Assembly (NCBI RefSeq): GCF_001975985.1
Contig: NZ_MTQF01000006.1
Span: forward strand, 438,005 to 502,004
DNA: 64,000 nt
Origin: [Flexibacter] sp. ATCC 35103
GTDB taxonomy: Bacteria > Bacteroidota > Bacteroidia > Flavobacteriales > Flavobacteriaceae
Reading direction: 5' to 3'
Shown: in pieces, positions 35,492-45,997 of the stretch
Layout of the letters: every line of letters starts with the position of its first letter
Position numbering within the stretch: position 1 is the first letter of the stretch
Program-made: the position numbers and the translations under genes
The notes under the pieces: model-generated
The model's database searches: none
The model's input: only the letters and a program-made list of their open reading frames with translations
Told to the model about the DNA's origin: nothing

Positions 35492-36736
35492 TTATTTAAT
35501 TTCGTTTAGTAACTGTTTTGCTTTTGCTGGCTGCATCGAAACAAAATAATTAAAAGCCTGATCTAATTTTTTCTGGGCATCGGCATTGCCTTTCTTTTCT
35601 ATTCGCAGCTTATACATGGCACTGATATCCGGAAAAACAGTTTCGGTATTTTTTACACCTGCAAATGCTTTTACTTTTTCGATATAGGTATAACCAAATT
35701 CTACTGTTGGTTCGAACATTGTTCCTTCTCCAAAGTCATTCCAGGTAATAAGCTGTAGATAATTTAGATTCGCATTCCTGGCCATAGAAAGTGTTTCATC
35801 AAGCGTCGCTCCGTTATTATGCTCTATGGTCCATCCTATTGCTGCTCCGCCTCCACCATCAGCATAAAAATCTTTAAAACCGGGATAAGCACTTCCCATT
35901 GCAACAGTCAGTTTTGGTTTATTATTCGCATAAAAATTAGCGAGGTAGGTATTGTTTTTATATACCCATGCATATTCTCCCGAGGCATTGTCTCCTGCAT
36001 CTGCAGATTCATTCCAGAGGGTTAAAAAGGTAGGTTTTGTGGTCAGCGTATTAAAAACGTTGGTCCATTCGGCAGGTGATTGCAATACAATTGGTCCAAA
36101 ATTAAGCAACAATGGTTTTCCGTTTATTTTGATATAATTTTTATCATCGAAATAGTTGTTTTGCAAATATGCTAAATCGGTTTTTGCAGCTCCGGTAACT
36201 GAAATTGCTTTTCCTGCATTTACTACATTCGGCAAAAATCGATCTTCATAAACAATGGCATATTCTAGTCCAACTTTGTCTAACATGGCGATAAGCTGTT
36301 CTGTATTTTCTTTTACCATTCGATAATCGTTTACATCAAAAGTGCCATACCAATCGATCAAAACACCATCGATTCCTGAATACTTCATCAATAACAAATG
36401 ATTTTCGATCACATTTTTATCGCCTGAATGATATGGACCAATTAGCGGATAATAATATGAAGCGATTTCCCTGCGATTATTTGCGCCAATGTTATTAGGA
36501 TTTTTGTTGGCCATTGTCCAGTGATATCCCCATTTTTTATCGGCACTACTTTCATTGGTTTCAAACCAAGGCATATAGTGAACATAAATTTTGGTGCTAT
36601 TTGTTTTTTCAATCGCAACAGGTTCAATTGTTTCCGGTTCTGTAGGTGTCTCTGAACCTTTGTCATCGCTGCTGCAACTCGTGACGACTAAAATATTCAG
36701 AATCCCAAAAAACAATAATGTGATAGATCTTTTCAT
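35492..36736 (-). CDS. Glycoside hydrolase family 71/99-like lipoprotein
   Basis: This 414-residue surface or periplasmic lipoprotein (Cys21) has a Thr/Glu/Pro linker at 29-46 and then a barrel domain. Motifs are YVHYMPWF (51-58), GIDGVLIDWYG (121-131) and TWNDFGEGTMFEP (331-343), which place it in the GH71/GH99-like group. Characterised members cleave alpha-1,3-glucan (GH71) or alpha-mannan internally (GH99). The sequence alone does not choose between them. The GH97 gene follows 25 nt downstream. Confidence 0.82.
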   Translation of the reverse strand: MKRSITLLFFGILNILVVTSCSSDDKGSETPTEPETIEPVAIEKTNSTKIYVHYMPWFETNESSADKKWGYHWTMANKNPNNIGANNRREIASYYYPLIGPYHSGDKNVIENHLLLMKYSGIDGVLIDWYGTFDVNDYRMVKENTEQLIAMLDKVGLEYAIVYEDRFLPNVVNAGKAISVTGAAKTDLAYLQNNYFDDKNYIKINGKPLLLNFGPIVLQSPAEWTNVFNTLTTKPTFLTLWNESADAGDNASGEYAWVYKNNTYLANFYANNKPKLTVAMGSAYPGFKDFYADGGGGAAIGWTIEHNNGATLDETLSMARNANLNYLQLITWNDFGEGTMFEPTVEFGYTYIEKVKAFAGVKNTETVFPDISAMYKLRIEKKGNADAQKKLDQAFNYFVSMQPAKAKQLLNEIK

Positions 36737-36845
36737 ATTGTATTATTTATTTTTATGACTGGCTTATGGTATTCTTGTTTTTTTTTTGCCACTGATTAAA
36801 AAGGATTTCTTATTTTATTTCCTAACAGTGTGATTCTATTATTTC

Positions 36846-37470
36846 ACGCAGATTCAAAAAGATTTAAGCGAATTCTGCAGATTAATTGTAACTAAATCTA
36901 AATTGAATCTGTTTTAATCTGCAAAATCTGCGTGAAACATTTTTTAATCCTTTTAATTCTCTAATCTGTGGCTAAAATTTTCTCTCGCAGATTTGGCAGA
37001 TTTAGCTGATTTTTTTTTTCACTGGTTTTAAAGATTTAAAAAAAATTTAATCCTTTTTAATCCTTTTAATCTGTGGCTAAAATATTTCCCGCAGATTAAA
37101 AAAGATTTAAGCAAATTCTGCAGATTAATTGTAACTAAATCTAAATTGGATCTGCTTTAATCTGCAAAATCTGCGTGAAACTTTTTTAAAATCATTTTAA
37201 TTCTCTAATCTGTGACTAAATTATCTCTCGCAGATTTGGCAGATTTAGCTGATTTTTTTTTCACTGGTTTTAAAGATTTACAAAAAAATTTAATCCTTTT
37301 TAATCCTTTAATCTGTGGCTAAAATATTTCCCGCAGTTTCTAAATAGATTGAAGCAAATCGTACAGATTTAATATTAATACATCAAAATTATATCTGTTT
37401 TAATCTGCAAAATCTGCGTGAAACTTTTTTAAAATCATTTTAATCCTCTAATCTGTGACAGAAAAAAAAT
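36846..37470. repeat. 243-bp tandem repeat, two and a half copies
   Basis: Three successive units begin at 36846, 37090 and 37332 (periods 244 and 242 bp), the last partial and more diverged. Each holds GCAGATT/AATCTGC inverted motifs and a TTAATCCTTTTAATCTGTGG segment. The array fills most of the 790-bp gap between the SusD-like gene and the GH71/99-like gene. No gene is seen in it. Confidence 0.85.
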
Positions 37471-37526
37471 ATAAAATATGTCAGCCTTCTACGACTAACC
37501 AACATAGAAGACTGACATTCAATAAC

Positions 37527-39032
37527 CTAATACCCAGGATTCTGTACCAGGTTTTTATTGGTAGTTAAAACTGTGCTCGGGATTGGGAAAATAGCTCTGT
37601 ATTTTTCTGTTGGTCCTTTTTCCCACCACGATTGAAAGAAGGTTCCAAAACGGATGTTATCTGTTCTTCGTCTTCCTTCAAAAGTAAATTCTTTCAACAA
37701 TTCTTTATCTATAAAATTAAGATCGATTATGGTTGGCATTTCTTCTCCGGCACGTGCTGTAATTTGTTGTATAAAAGGTTTTGCTAAATCTGCAGCTCCC
37801 ATACGGACATAACATTCGGCTTGCATCATTAAAATTTCGGCATAACGAATCAGGACAAAATCGTGATCACGTTCCCATTGTTCTCCGGCTTTCATTTCGT
37901 ATTTTCCTAAACGAACTCCCTGATTTTCTTTCGCGTCAGCAACACTTGTCACTTCTTCAGTATAGGTAAGCGGTTCTCCGTTATCCATTACAATAACCTG
38001 ACCTGTAGCCGCATTAATCTGGTCGCCGGCAACCATACATTTTCTTCTTTTATCTGTTTCAGCAAAAGCTGAATAAACTCCCGGTTGTGCACACATTCCG
38101 TTTGCACTCCACGGATAATCATTTCCTCCGGCAGAAATTGTTAATTTATGCAGATAATGACAAGACATTGAGTTCATATAATTACCCACTGTTCCTGCTT
38201 TTTGATCGTAAGGAATAGCGAAAATTATCTCTGGCGATTTTTCGTTTTGTGTCGCAAAATTGGCAAAAAAGTCAGGTGTTAAAGTATATCCCTTAACTTT
38301 CTGGCACATATTGATGCAATCCTGCCAACGCGCTGTACCAACAAAAGCTTCAGAGTTGAGATACAATCTCGCCAATAAAGAATAGGCTACGTTTTTTGTG
38401 AATTTAGAATACACAATATTTGAATTTAAATGCGGAAGAGCATCTAATAACTCTTTCTCAACAAAATCATATACTTGTTTTCTGGTAGAATTTGATGGCA
38501 AAGAGGTGTCTTCAAAATTTACTACGATTGGCACATTCCCAAATAAATCCAGAAGATTATAGTAATAATAAGCTCTCAATGATTTTAGCTCTGCATAAAT
38601 GGGTGCTTTTGCCGCATCTGTCAACGATGATTTATCTACCTGATAAAGGATCGAATTGATTTTGGCAATTCCGGTATAATTGTAACGCCATGCCGAAAGA
38701 ATCAAGCGATTATCTGTTCTCCAGGTATGTTTTTGCGCATCCTGATATTGACCGCCATCGTACCAGTTTGTTCCTCTTGTTGGGATTGTGGCTTCGTCTG
38801 AAACGGTTTCATTTAAAAAGAATACATATTCTGAGGTTGGATAATTATTAGAAATCCCATCTGCAAATCCTCTTAACGAAGAATAAGCTCCGCCAACTAA
38901 TGCATCAACTTCTTTTGGAGTGTTTCCAAAATTTCCATCTTCTACTTTATCATATAAATCTTCATTTAAATTGGTACATGATATCGTAAAAAGCATGCTC
39001 ATTAATATTGCCGCTGTTATTTTGATTTTCAT
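37527..39032 (-). CDS. SusD/RagB family nutrient-binding outer membrane lipoprotein
   Basis: This 501-residue surface lipoprotein (Cys19 in FTISC) forms the lid over the SusC channel and binds the glycan. Typical features are the TPR-like N-terminal half (ELKSLRAYYYYNLLDLFGNVPIV), the middle ARLYLNSEAF and the C-terminal FEGRRRTDNIRFG with PIPSTVLTTN-NLVQNPGY. It lies 24 nt downstream of the SusC gene. The tandem repeat array follows. Confidence 0.95.
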   Translation of the reverse strand: MKIKITAAILMSMLFTISCTNLNEDLYDKVEDGNFGNTPKEVDALVGGAYSSLRGFADGISNNYPTSEYVFFLNETVSDEATIPTRGTNWYDGGQYQDAQKHTWRTDNRLILSAWRYNYTGIAKINSILYQVDKSSLTDAAKAPIYAELKSLRAYYYYNLLDLFGNVPIVVNFEDTSLPSNSTRKQVYDFVEKELLDALPHLNSNIVYSKFTKNVAYSLLARLYLNSEAFVGTARWQDCINMCQKVKGYTLTPDFFANFATQNEKSPEIIFAIPYDQKAGTVGNYMNSMSCHYLHKLTISAGGNDYPWSANGMCAQPGVYSAFAETDKRRKCMVAGDQINAATGQVIVMDNGEPLTYTEEVTSVADAKENQGVRLGKYEMKAGEQWERDHDFVLIRYAEILMMQAECYVRMGAADLAKPFIQQITARAGEEMPTIIDLNFIDKELLKEFTFEGRRRTDNIRFGTFFQSWWEKGPTEKYRAIFPIPSTVLTTNKNLVQNPGY

Positions 39033-39056
39033 TTTCTATATTTTTGAGTTAATCGC

Positions 39057-42000
39057 TTAGTTATTTAGCGTAAAATTTAATCCAACAGAAATTGTTGTTG
39101 GCCTAGGATAATTATTATATCTGTCGATTCCAGGAGCCGCTAATCCGGTTTCATCCAATTTTCCGGTTTGATTAATTCCGTCCTGCGCGTTTAAGCCAAT
39201 CTCCGGATCTACACCTTTGTAACTTGTAAATACAGCCAGATTTTCTCCCATAAGATATATTCTAAGCTTTGAATTTTTATATTTTAAAGGCAAAGTATAA
39301 CCTACTGAAACTGTTTGAAGCCTGAAGAAAGAAGCATCCTCGATCCAGTAACTTGAATATTTTGGAGCAGATGTAATGCCGCTGCCCAGAAAATCATCCG
39401 GAACATTAAAAGTGGGTAATCTGTTAGGATCGTTTAGCATCATGTTTGTGGCATTCAATGCTTTTTGACCAAACATTCCATATCCTGAAACGCCAAGATC
39501 AAAATTTCCGTAAGTAAAATTCATTCCAACACCCATAGTCAAATCAGGCTGAATGTTTCCTAAATCTCTTTTATCACCATCGACTAAAGCAGTATCCAGC
39601 ACTTTGTCTCCGGCAGCATTGTAGTATAACATTTTTCCGTCAGCGCCAAGTCCTGCACTTTCAAAACCCCAGAAAGTTCCAACAGGATAACCTTCGGCAA
39701 TAATTTGAGAATATTGCCCTGACATTCCCGCTAATCCGTGAAGAGAACCACTGTAAATAACATCTGTTTTATAAGTAGGATTTGATAATTTTTCGATTTT
39801 CTGAACGTTGTGCCCTAAAGTTAAATTCGCATTCCACGAGAATTTATCTCCTTTTATGATATCAGCATTCAATGTAAGTTCAACTCCTTTATTCGACATT
39901 TCGCCCACATTTGCCAGCATTGTTCCTACTAAATACGGAGGCTGAGGCACTTCATAAGTATACAATAAATCATCTGTGTTTTTAGAATAATATTCGAATG
40001 AACCTGTAATCCTGTTGAATAAACTAAAATCTACACCAATGTTTAATTGTTTTGTTGACTCCCATTTTAAATCAGGATTCGGGTTTTGTTTTGGCGAATA
40101 CGCTAAACTCCACGTTCCTGTAGTTGGATCGTAGTAACTGTCATTTCCAACTCCTAAGATCGAAAGCGATTTGTATTCGCCAATTCCGTCCTGGTTTCCT
40201 GTAACTCCGTAACCAACTCTAAATTTAAGATTGTCCAGCCAGCCTTTTGTATTGCTCATAAATTCTTCGCTTGACACTTTCCAGGCAACAGAAGCAGATG
40301 GAAATGTTCCCCATTTATTGTTTTCACCAAAACGGCTCGAACCATCTCTTCTTACCGTACCGGTTAGCAAATATTTACCATCATACGCATAATTGGCACG
40401 CGCATAAAAAGAAACCAAATTTGATTTTCCTTTATAAGAATACACATCGCCCAAACGATAATTATATCCTGCACCAAGATTGTTATAACTAAAAGCATCT
40501 GTCACAAAACCACTGCGTTGTGCTCCAAAACCTTCATAAATATTCTCTAAATAAGAGTATCCGACAAGTGCGCCAATAGTATGTTTATCTATTACTTTAT
40601 TATAATTTACATACAGTTCACCTTGTGCATTCGCAAACTCTGTATATGTTTTTTGAGCATAACCATTTTCAGTAATTCCTTCCAGAACTGCGTAACTTGG
40701 TTTGTAAGTACTTCCTTTTACTGCATTGTGTTCATAGGATATATTGGCTACAGCAAGAAAATCTTTTAAAAATTTTACTTCCGTTTTAAAGTATCCTAAC
40801 AATCTGTGTCTTTCGTTATCAACCGTTCTATTGGTCAAAATTTCAACAGGATTTTCGTAAAGAGTTCCTGAAACAGATGAAAATTTTCCGTTAGCATCAT
40901 ATACCGGAATTGTTGGATTTAAATTATATGAACGTTCAAAAATTCTGTAATCTAACGGATGCCATTTATCAACATTGGCAAATAAACCCATATCAAATTT
41001 TACCTCTTTATTATCTCCAAGATATTGATACGCATTAATATTTCCGCTTAATCTTTCCAGACCGGTTGATTTTATAACACCTTCATTATTCAGGTAAGAA
41101 AGTGAAGTTCTAAAACCACTATCCGTTTTTCCGGAATTAATACTCAAAGTATGCGATTGCGAAATAGCAGTTTGCTGTAATGCTTTTTGCCAGTTTGTAT
41201 TTCCGCCATAATCAACGGCATCAGTATTTCCGGTAGAACGAACATATGCTCTCCATTGATTTGCTGACAAAAGATCTAAATTATCCGTTACATAACCTAC
41301 ACTTGATAAGCCGCTGTAAGTAACAGAAACTCCTTTTGTACCGGATTTAGTCGTAATAATAATAACCCCGTTTGCTCCTCTTGAACCATAAATGGCTGTT
41401 GCCGATGCATCTTTAAGAACATCCACAGATTTAATATCAGAAGGCTGAACGATATTGATATCTACACCTGCAATACCATCAACCACAATCAGCGGACTGT
41501 TGCTTGCTGTTAAGGATGTTCCTCCACGCAAACGTATCGTAGAACCTGCAGCCGGATCTCCAGAAGGACGAATGATATTTAATCCCGCTACTTTTCCTTG
41601 TAAAACCTGCTCTGTAGAAGAAATTGTTCCTTTTATCAAATCATCCGATTTCAAACTTGAAATTGCTCCTGTTAAATCTGATTTCTTTTGTGTTCCGTAC
41701 CCTACAGAAACTACCTGAACTTCAGCAAGCATATAACCGTCGTTTTGTAAACGAACATCTATGTTGGGTTTTGTTGCTGCCGTTATGAGAACCTTTTGAG
41801 TGGTTGATCCTATAAAAGAAACCTCTATAGAACCTCCTACGGCTACAGATAAGGAAAATTTACCGTCAAAATCTGTTGTGGTGGCGTTTCTTGTACCAAC
41901 CTCGATTACCGTTGCGCCCGGTAATACACTTCCCGTATTATCATAAACGGTACCTGATACCTGCTTTTTTTCCTGAGCAAACATTCCTGCCGAAAGAAAA

Positions 42001-42077
42001 AGCATGAAAATCATGAATACCATATTTTTAGTAGTCCACATATAATGCAGGACCATTTTTTTATTTTTACTATTCAT
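39057..42077 (-). CDS. SusC/RagA family TonB-dependent outer membrane transporter
   Basis: This 1006-residue TonB-dependent importer has a signal peptide ending near residue 35 (SAGMFAQ). A carboxypeptidase-like regulatory domain at about 38-120 follows, then a SusC plug with VVSVGYGTQKKSDLTGA and LIVVDGIAGVDI, and a beta-barrel ending in ISVGLNFTLNN. With the SusD-like lipoprotein it takes up oligosaccharides across the outer membrane. In-frame ATGs eight and thirteen codons in are alternative starts. Confidence 0.95.
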   Translation of the reverse strand: MNSKNKKMVLHYMWTTKNMVFMIFMLFLSAGMFAQEKKQVSGTVYDNTGSVLPGATVIEVGTRNATTTDFDGKFSLSVAVGGSIEVSFIGSTTQKVLITAATKPNIDVRLQNDGYMLAEVQVVSVGYGTQKKSDLTGAISSLKSDDLIKGTISSTEQVLQGKVAGLNIIRPSGDPAAGSTIRLRGGTSLTASNSPLIVVDGIAGVDINIVQPSDIKSVDVLKDASATAIYGSRGANGVIIITTKSGTKGVSVTYSGLSSVGYVTDNLDLLSANQWRAYVRSTGNTDAVDYGGNTNWQKALQQTAISQSHTLSINSGKTDSGFRTSLSYLNNEGVIKSTGLERLSGNINAYQYLGDNKEVKFDMGLFANVDKWHPLDYRIFERSYNLNPTIPVYDANGKFSSVSGTLYENPVEILTNRTVDNERHRLLGYFKTEVKFLKDFLAVANISYEHNAVKGSTYKPSYAVLEGITENGYAQKTYTEFANAQGELYVNYNKVIDKHTIGALVGYSYLENIYEGFGAQRSGFVTDAFSYNNLGAGYNYRLGDVYSYKGKSNLVSFYARANYAYDGKYLLTGTVRRDGSSRFGENNKWGTFPSASVAWKVSSEEFMSNTKGWLDNLKFRVGYGVTGNQDGIGEYKSLSILGVGNDSYYDPTTGTWSLAYSPKQNPNPDLKWESTKQLNIGVDFSLFNRITGSFEYYSKNTDDLLYTYEVPQPPYLVGTMLANVGEMSNKGVELTLNADIIKGDKFSWNANLTLGHNVQKIEKLSNPTYKTDVIYSGSLHGLAGMSGQYSQIIAEGYPVGTFWGFESAGLGADGKMLYYNAAGDKVLDTALVDGDKRDLGNIQPDLTMGVGMNFTYGNFDLGVSGYGMFGQKALNATNMMLNDPNRLPTFNVPDDFLGSGITSAPKYSSYWIEDASFFRLQTVSVGYTLPLKYKNSKLRIYLMGENLAVFTSYKGVDPEIGLNAQDGINQTGKLDETGLAAPGIDRYNNYPRPTTISVGLNFTLNN

Positions 42078-42197
42078 ATGTAGTTATTTATTGTTTTTTA
42101 TCGGTCATATGTAATTCGCATATCCACTATTAGCCTGTTATGACCAATTTTTGGGTTATGCTCATTTCATTGAATTGATGTTTTAATTGATCGTGAA

Positions 42198-43280
42198 TTA
42201 TTTGTCTAAGGTTTTAAGAGGGATCGTTGTGTCCGAAATCGTTTTGTCTTTATTATCTTTTACCAAAACATGTATTTCGTTTAAATTTGGAACATCTTTA
42301 AGCTCTGAAACCAAGTTTACAAATCCTTTTATTTCACTCGTTCCTCCTGTAAATTCACCTGAAATTACTTTAGATCCGGCTGTAATGGTATAGATTAATT
42401 TGTTTACACCAGATTCATTATTTTTTCTGGACATTCCAAGAAAATCTTTTTGACTGATTTGTAAAGGAAAAAATCCAAAAACCGGCGGTGGTGGCGGTAC
42501 ATAAGCGCCTGCAAATAAAACCTGATCAGGAGTTGTTCCTGCCCAATTGTCTTTTACCATCAGAAATACTAAATTTTTCATTTCGTAACCATCAGGCGTA
42601 TTGTAATAGTCTTTAGGAACTAAATCCATTTTATAAAAACCGTTTCCTAAATCTTTTAGTTTTGTTTTTTCGGCAATTTCCGGTTTCGAAGCTTCATACA
42701 TTTGCTGAACATCCCAATCATTTAATCCGCTATGTATGTGTACACTTGTAGCACCTGCAAATCCAGGAGCTAAATTCGCATTAAACAAAATGCTTACACC
42801 TTTATCAATAGTTGGTTTGGTTGGATAAGCTCTGATCAGCTCATTAGCCGTGTAAAATGAGGTAAAATCTGTATAAGGCATATTCGCCACTTCACTTTGT
42901 TTTGATCCGTTTTTGTTTTTTAAACGAAACCAAAAACCGTCACTTGCAGCAATTTGAGCTGCAGTTTTGGAAAAATATTCTGTTGGAGTTAAAGTAAAAC
43001 TCCAGATTTTATCTTTTACGTGAGTCAGTTTGGCAAAATCAGATGAGTTTTCCCAATGTCCCGCATCCGGTTCTGATGGTGACCAGATCCAGATATAAAG
43101 ATCTTCATTCTCTGCAAATGTTGTTGCAGACAAATCAAAAAACCAGGTTACTTTTTCATCATATTTGTATACCACAGGAAATGATGACATACTACCCACC
43201 GATCCTGCAGTTTCTTGCGCGTGCAAAAAATTAGGAGCCATCATTAGGGCCAGTAAAATTGTATATATAAATTTTTTCAT
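42198..43280 (-). CDS. Secreted SusE/F-like glycan-binding protein (inferred)
   Basis: I use the ATG at 43280, which gives the signal peptide MKKFIYTILLALMMAPNFLHA; an upstream in-frame ATG adds 17 polar residues. The 360-residue product has two beta-sandwich-like repeats with LYIWIWSPSEPDAGHWEN and VHIHSGLNDWDVQ, then a PPPPP linker and a C-terminal domain. This resembles surface glycan-binding proteins of Bacteroidota loci, although here it precedes SusC instead of following SusD. The exact family is uncertain. Confidence 0.65.
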   Translation of the reverse strand: MKKFIYTILLALMMAPNFLHAQETAGSVGSMSSFPVVYKYDEKVTWFFDLSATTFAENEDLYIWIWSPSEPDAGHWENSSDFAKLTHVKDKIWSFTLTPTEYFSKTAAQIAASDGFWFRLKNKNGSKQSEVANMPYTDFTSFYTANELIRAYPTKPTIDKGVSILFNANLAPGFAGATSVHIHSGLNDWDVQQMYEASKPEIAEKTKLKDLGNGFYKMDLVPKDYYNTPDGYEMKNLVFLMVKDNWAGTTPDQVLFAGAYVPPPPPVFGFFPLQISQKDFLGMSRKNNESGVNKLIYTITAGSKVISGEFTGGTSEIKGFVNLVSELKDVPNLNEIHVLVKDNKDKTISDTTIPLKTLDK

Positions 43281-43379
43281 ACGTAGATAATATTTGTTTT
43301 TTAACGGAATATGGTTTTCGCAATTCTTCATTCCGTTGTTTTCAATACGGAATCAATCCTGGCAATTTCATATTACTTT

Positions 43380-43904
43380 TTATTTAATGGCACTTAATTT
43401 AAATACATAAGATACAAATGCAACACCTCCTGAAGTGCGTGATAACTGGATTTCCATCTCCCCATTTTTTCCGGGAACTGATGATAATCTCAATTCATCT
43501 GTTTTCTGTGTTTTTTGTGCATCGCTATACAAGTAAATTTTAATAGCGTTACCGGGATTTGTTGGCTGAAAGTCTGAGCTTAGCTGCCAATATCCTTTTG
43601 GGGCAAATAAAGGAGGAACATTGCCTGTTACTTCATAACTCGTGGGATTGTTCTTTTCATCTACGTTGAATTTTAATTTAAAATCTTCGTAGTTAAAATA
43701 GGTACTCAAGTTTTCTTCGCTTGGCTCGATCTTACTTGCTTTTGCAAAGTCATCGACCATTTTCAAGTTTGTTAATCCCCAATTTCCATTTACTTTCTCA
43801 TAAATAGTGATTGGATCAACGTAGCTTCCGTCTTCTGTGTTATCGCAGGAAATTGCAAACAAACACATCATGACAGCTAACCAGTAAATACTTTTACATC
43901 TCAT
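43380..43904 (-). CDS. DUF5004-like lipoprotein of the polysaccharide locus
   Basis: This 174-residue lipoprotein has Cys20 (CLFAISC) and a small beta-rich domain with VNGNWGLTNLKMVDD and APKGYWQLSSDFQPTNPGNAIKIYL. That layout recalls the DUF5004/lipocalin-like group found in Sus-type loci. It is the first gene of the minus-strand operon, 480 bp from the divergent regulator. The role is unknown; glycan binding at the surface is a guess from context. Confidence 0.65.
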   Translation of the reverse strand: MRCKSIYWLAVMMCLFAISCDNTEDGSYVDPITIYEKVNGNWGLTNLKMVDDFAKASKIEPSEENLSTYFNYEDFKLKFNVDEKNNPTSYEVTGNVPPLFAPKGYWQLSSDFQPTNPGNAIKIYLYSDAQKTQKTDELRLSSVPGKNGEMEIQLSRTSGGVAFVSYVFKLSAIK

Positions 43905-44384
43905 AAAATTTTGGTTTTTGTTAGTTTTTTTATCCCTCTAAAAGGACAGCACGAAACTAGACGTTAAATAAATCTAAAAAAAAATATCTGTAAAAAATCA
44001 AGATAAAATCTCTATAAATTAATCACCAAAACACACAAAATCAATATTTTACAATATTTTTACAGAAGCAAAAATCAAGATACTGTTTAGATAAAAAGTA
44101 TATAAATAATGGTAAAAATGACAATATGTAAATTAAAACAGATTATTTTTTCACTATACATATAATTAATTGGTTTTTATTGTATAATTGCAAGTTATTA
44201 GACTACTTTTAACATTTCGAAACCACTTTCACCCCTTTATTTCCGCTTTTCCAGACAGATCACGAAATGAAACTGCCCGAATTTTTAAAAGTTGCTAATC
44301 ATCAGCTCTTAAATTAATTTTGTATTAAAAACGAATTAACTCAAACAGAACTTAAACTTTTTTACCCTTAACCAAACCAAAAAC
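43905..44384. promoter_or_regulatory. Divergent regulatory gap of the polysaccharide locus
   Basis: No gene is seen here. On the plus strand a promoter for the regulator fits TTG (44292-44294), a 20-nt spacer and TAATTTTG (44315-44322). I could not find a matching CAAAnnTA box for the minus-strand operon, which may depend on the regulator. No clear operator palindrome is visible. Confidence 0.5.
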
Positions 44385-45983
44385 ATGCGAAGAATAGTAA
44401 TTCTATATTTTTTCATTGCAGGTTTTTCTCTAACTGCGAAGGAGACAAATCCTGTTCTGGAAGAATTAGATAAGGTACTCCTGAAAAAGGATATTTATTT
44501 AAAACAGAAATATCGTAAAATAGAAGCCTTAAAAAAAAATGTATCAAAATTTACTTTAAGCCAAAACAGCGAACAGCTCTATGATAATTATATGCTGTTA
44601 TTTGAAGAATATAAATCTTTTAAATACGACTCAGCTTATTATTATTTAGAACAGGCTAAAATAAAAGCCATTGTTTTAAAAGAGCCCAAATACCTTGCTA
44701 AAAGCCGAATCAAGGAGGGATTTGTATTGCTGTCTTCCGGACTTTTTAAGGAAGCTATTGATACCTTGAATGTTATTGACGACAAAAAACTGGACCAGAG
44801 AAACAAATTCGAGTTTTATTCTATAAAAGCACGCGCTTATTATGATTTAGCCGATTATAACCGAGATCAGCGCTTTAACATTCATTATGTACAACAAGGG
44901 AATCATTTCCTGCAAAAAGCTTTAGAATTAATTGGTACAAATACAAATGAATATTGGGCAGCAGAAAGTTTAAAACGCCTTAAACAGCAAGATTGGCGAG
45001 GTGCTGAATTTGCGTTCAGTTACTGGATTAATAACTATAAATTGCCTCCGGATTATTACGGAATAGCAACCTCGAGCCTTGGTTATATTTATTCAGAAAG
45101 AGGATATACAAAAAAAGCGATTCAATATCTCGCTCTTGCGGCTATTGCCGATGTTAAAAATGCGACTAAAGAAACCGTTGCGCTTAGAAATTTAGCCAAC
45201 GAACTTTTTAAAATGGGATATTTAGACAAAGCAAACGAGTATATTAATATTGCTATGGATGATGCGACTTTTTACAATGCAAGACATCGAAAAATTGAAA
45301 TTTCGTCTATTTTGCCCATTATCGAAAAAGCACAACTGAACAATGTAAAGGACAAAAACGATAAATTGGAAAAGATTATTATTCTATTAACGATTTTGAC
45401 ATTGATTATTATTTTGTTCTCGATTATTATTTTCAAACAACTAAAAGAACGAAATAAAGCCCGAAAAATAATGGCTTCGTCATATGCCCAGCTTCAGGAA
45501 ATGAATATTAGCCTCAGTGAAGCAAATGCAATAAAAGAAGAATATATCACTTATTTTATCAAGGCGACTTCGGCTTTTATTAATAAAATAGATCATTTGC
45601 AAAAAAGCACACTTCATAAAATCATTACTAAAAAAACAGACGAAGTCATAGCGAGTTTAAAACGTTATAATGTAAAGGAAGAACGCGAAAATCTCTTTCA
45701 TCAGTTTGATGAAATCTTCCTGAAGTTATTCCCTACTTTCGTGACTGATTTTAATCATTTATTTCCCAATGATCATAAATGTGTGGTTAAAAAAGGAGAG
45801 CTTTTAAACACAGAACTCCGCATTTTTGCTTTGTATAGATTAGGAATTCAGGACAGTAGCCAGATGGCTGAATTTCTGGAACTTTCTGTAGCTACAATCT
45901 ATACGTATAAAACCAGAATCAAAAGCAAATCAGATTTTAAAGATACTTTTGAGGAGAAAATTATGGCGATTAAGACGATTTAA
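44385..45983 (+). CDS. SusR-like membrane-bound regulator (TPR, DUF6377)
   Basis: This 532-residue regulator has a short signal at the start and a tetratricopeptide-type sensor region at about 70-310. A single membrane helix spans about 326-349 (IIILLTILTLIIILFSIII). A coiled coil and a C-terminal helix-turn-helix near 470-520 follow (LGIQDSSQMAEFLELSVATIYTYKTRIKSK). This is the layout of SusR-type activators that sense imported oligosaccharide in the periplasm. It is divergent from the locus it probably controls. Confidence 0.88.
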   Translation: MRRIVILYFFIAGFSLTAKETNPVLEELDKVLLKKDIYLKQKYRKIEALKKNVSKFTLSQNSEQLYDNYMLLFEEYKSFKYDSAYYYLEQAKIKAIVLKEPKYLAKSRIKEGFVLLSSGLFKEAIDTLNVIDDKKLDQRNKFEFYSIKARAYYDLADYNRDQRFNIHYVQQGNHFLQKALELIGTNTNEYWAAESLKRLKQQDWRGAEFAFSYWINNYKLPPDYYGIATSSLGYIYSERGYTKKAIQYLALAAIADVKNATKETVALRNLANELFKMGYLDKANEYINIAMDDATFYNARHRKIEISSILPIIEKAQLNNVKDKNDKLEKIIILLTILTLIIILFSIIIFKQLKERNKARKIMASSYAQLQEMNISLSEANAIKEEYITYFIKATSAFINKIDHLQKSTLHKIITKKTDEVIASLKRYNVKEERENLFHQFDEIFLKLFPTFVTDFNHLFPNDHKCVVKKGELLNTELRIFALYRLGIQDSSQMAEFLELSVATIYTYKTRIKSKSDFKDTFEEKIMAIKTI

Positions 45984-45997
45984 AAATATGTTTTTAG

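Noticed and set aside
42198..43331. Longer start for the SusE/F-like protein at 43331
   Set aside because: It would put 17 polar residues before a clear signal peptide, so the ATG at 43280 is preferred.
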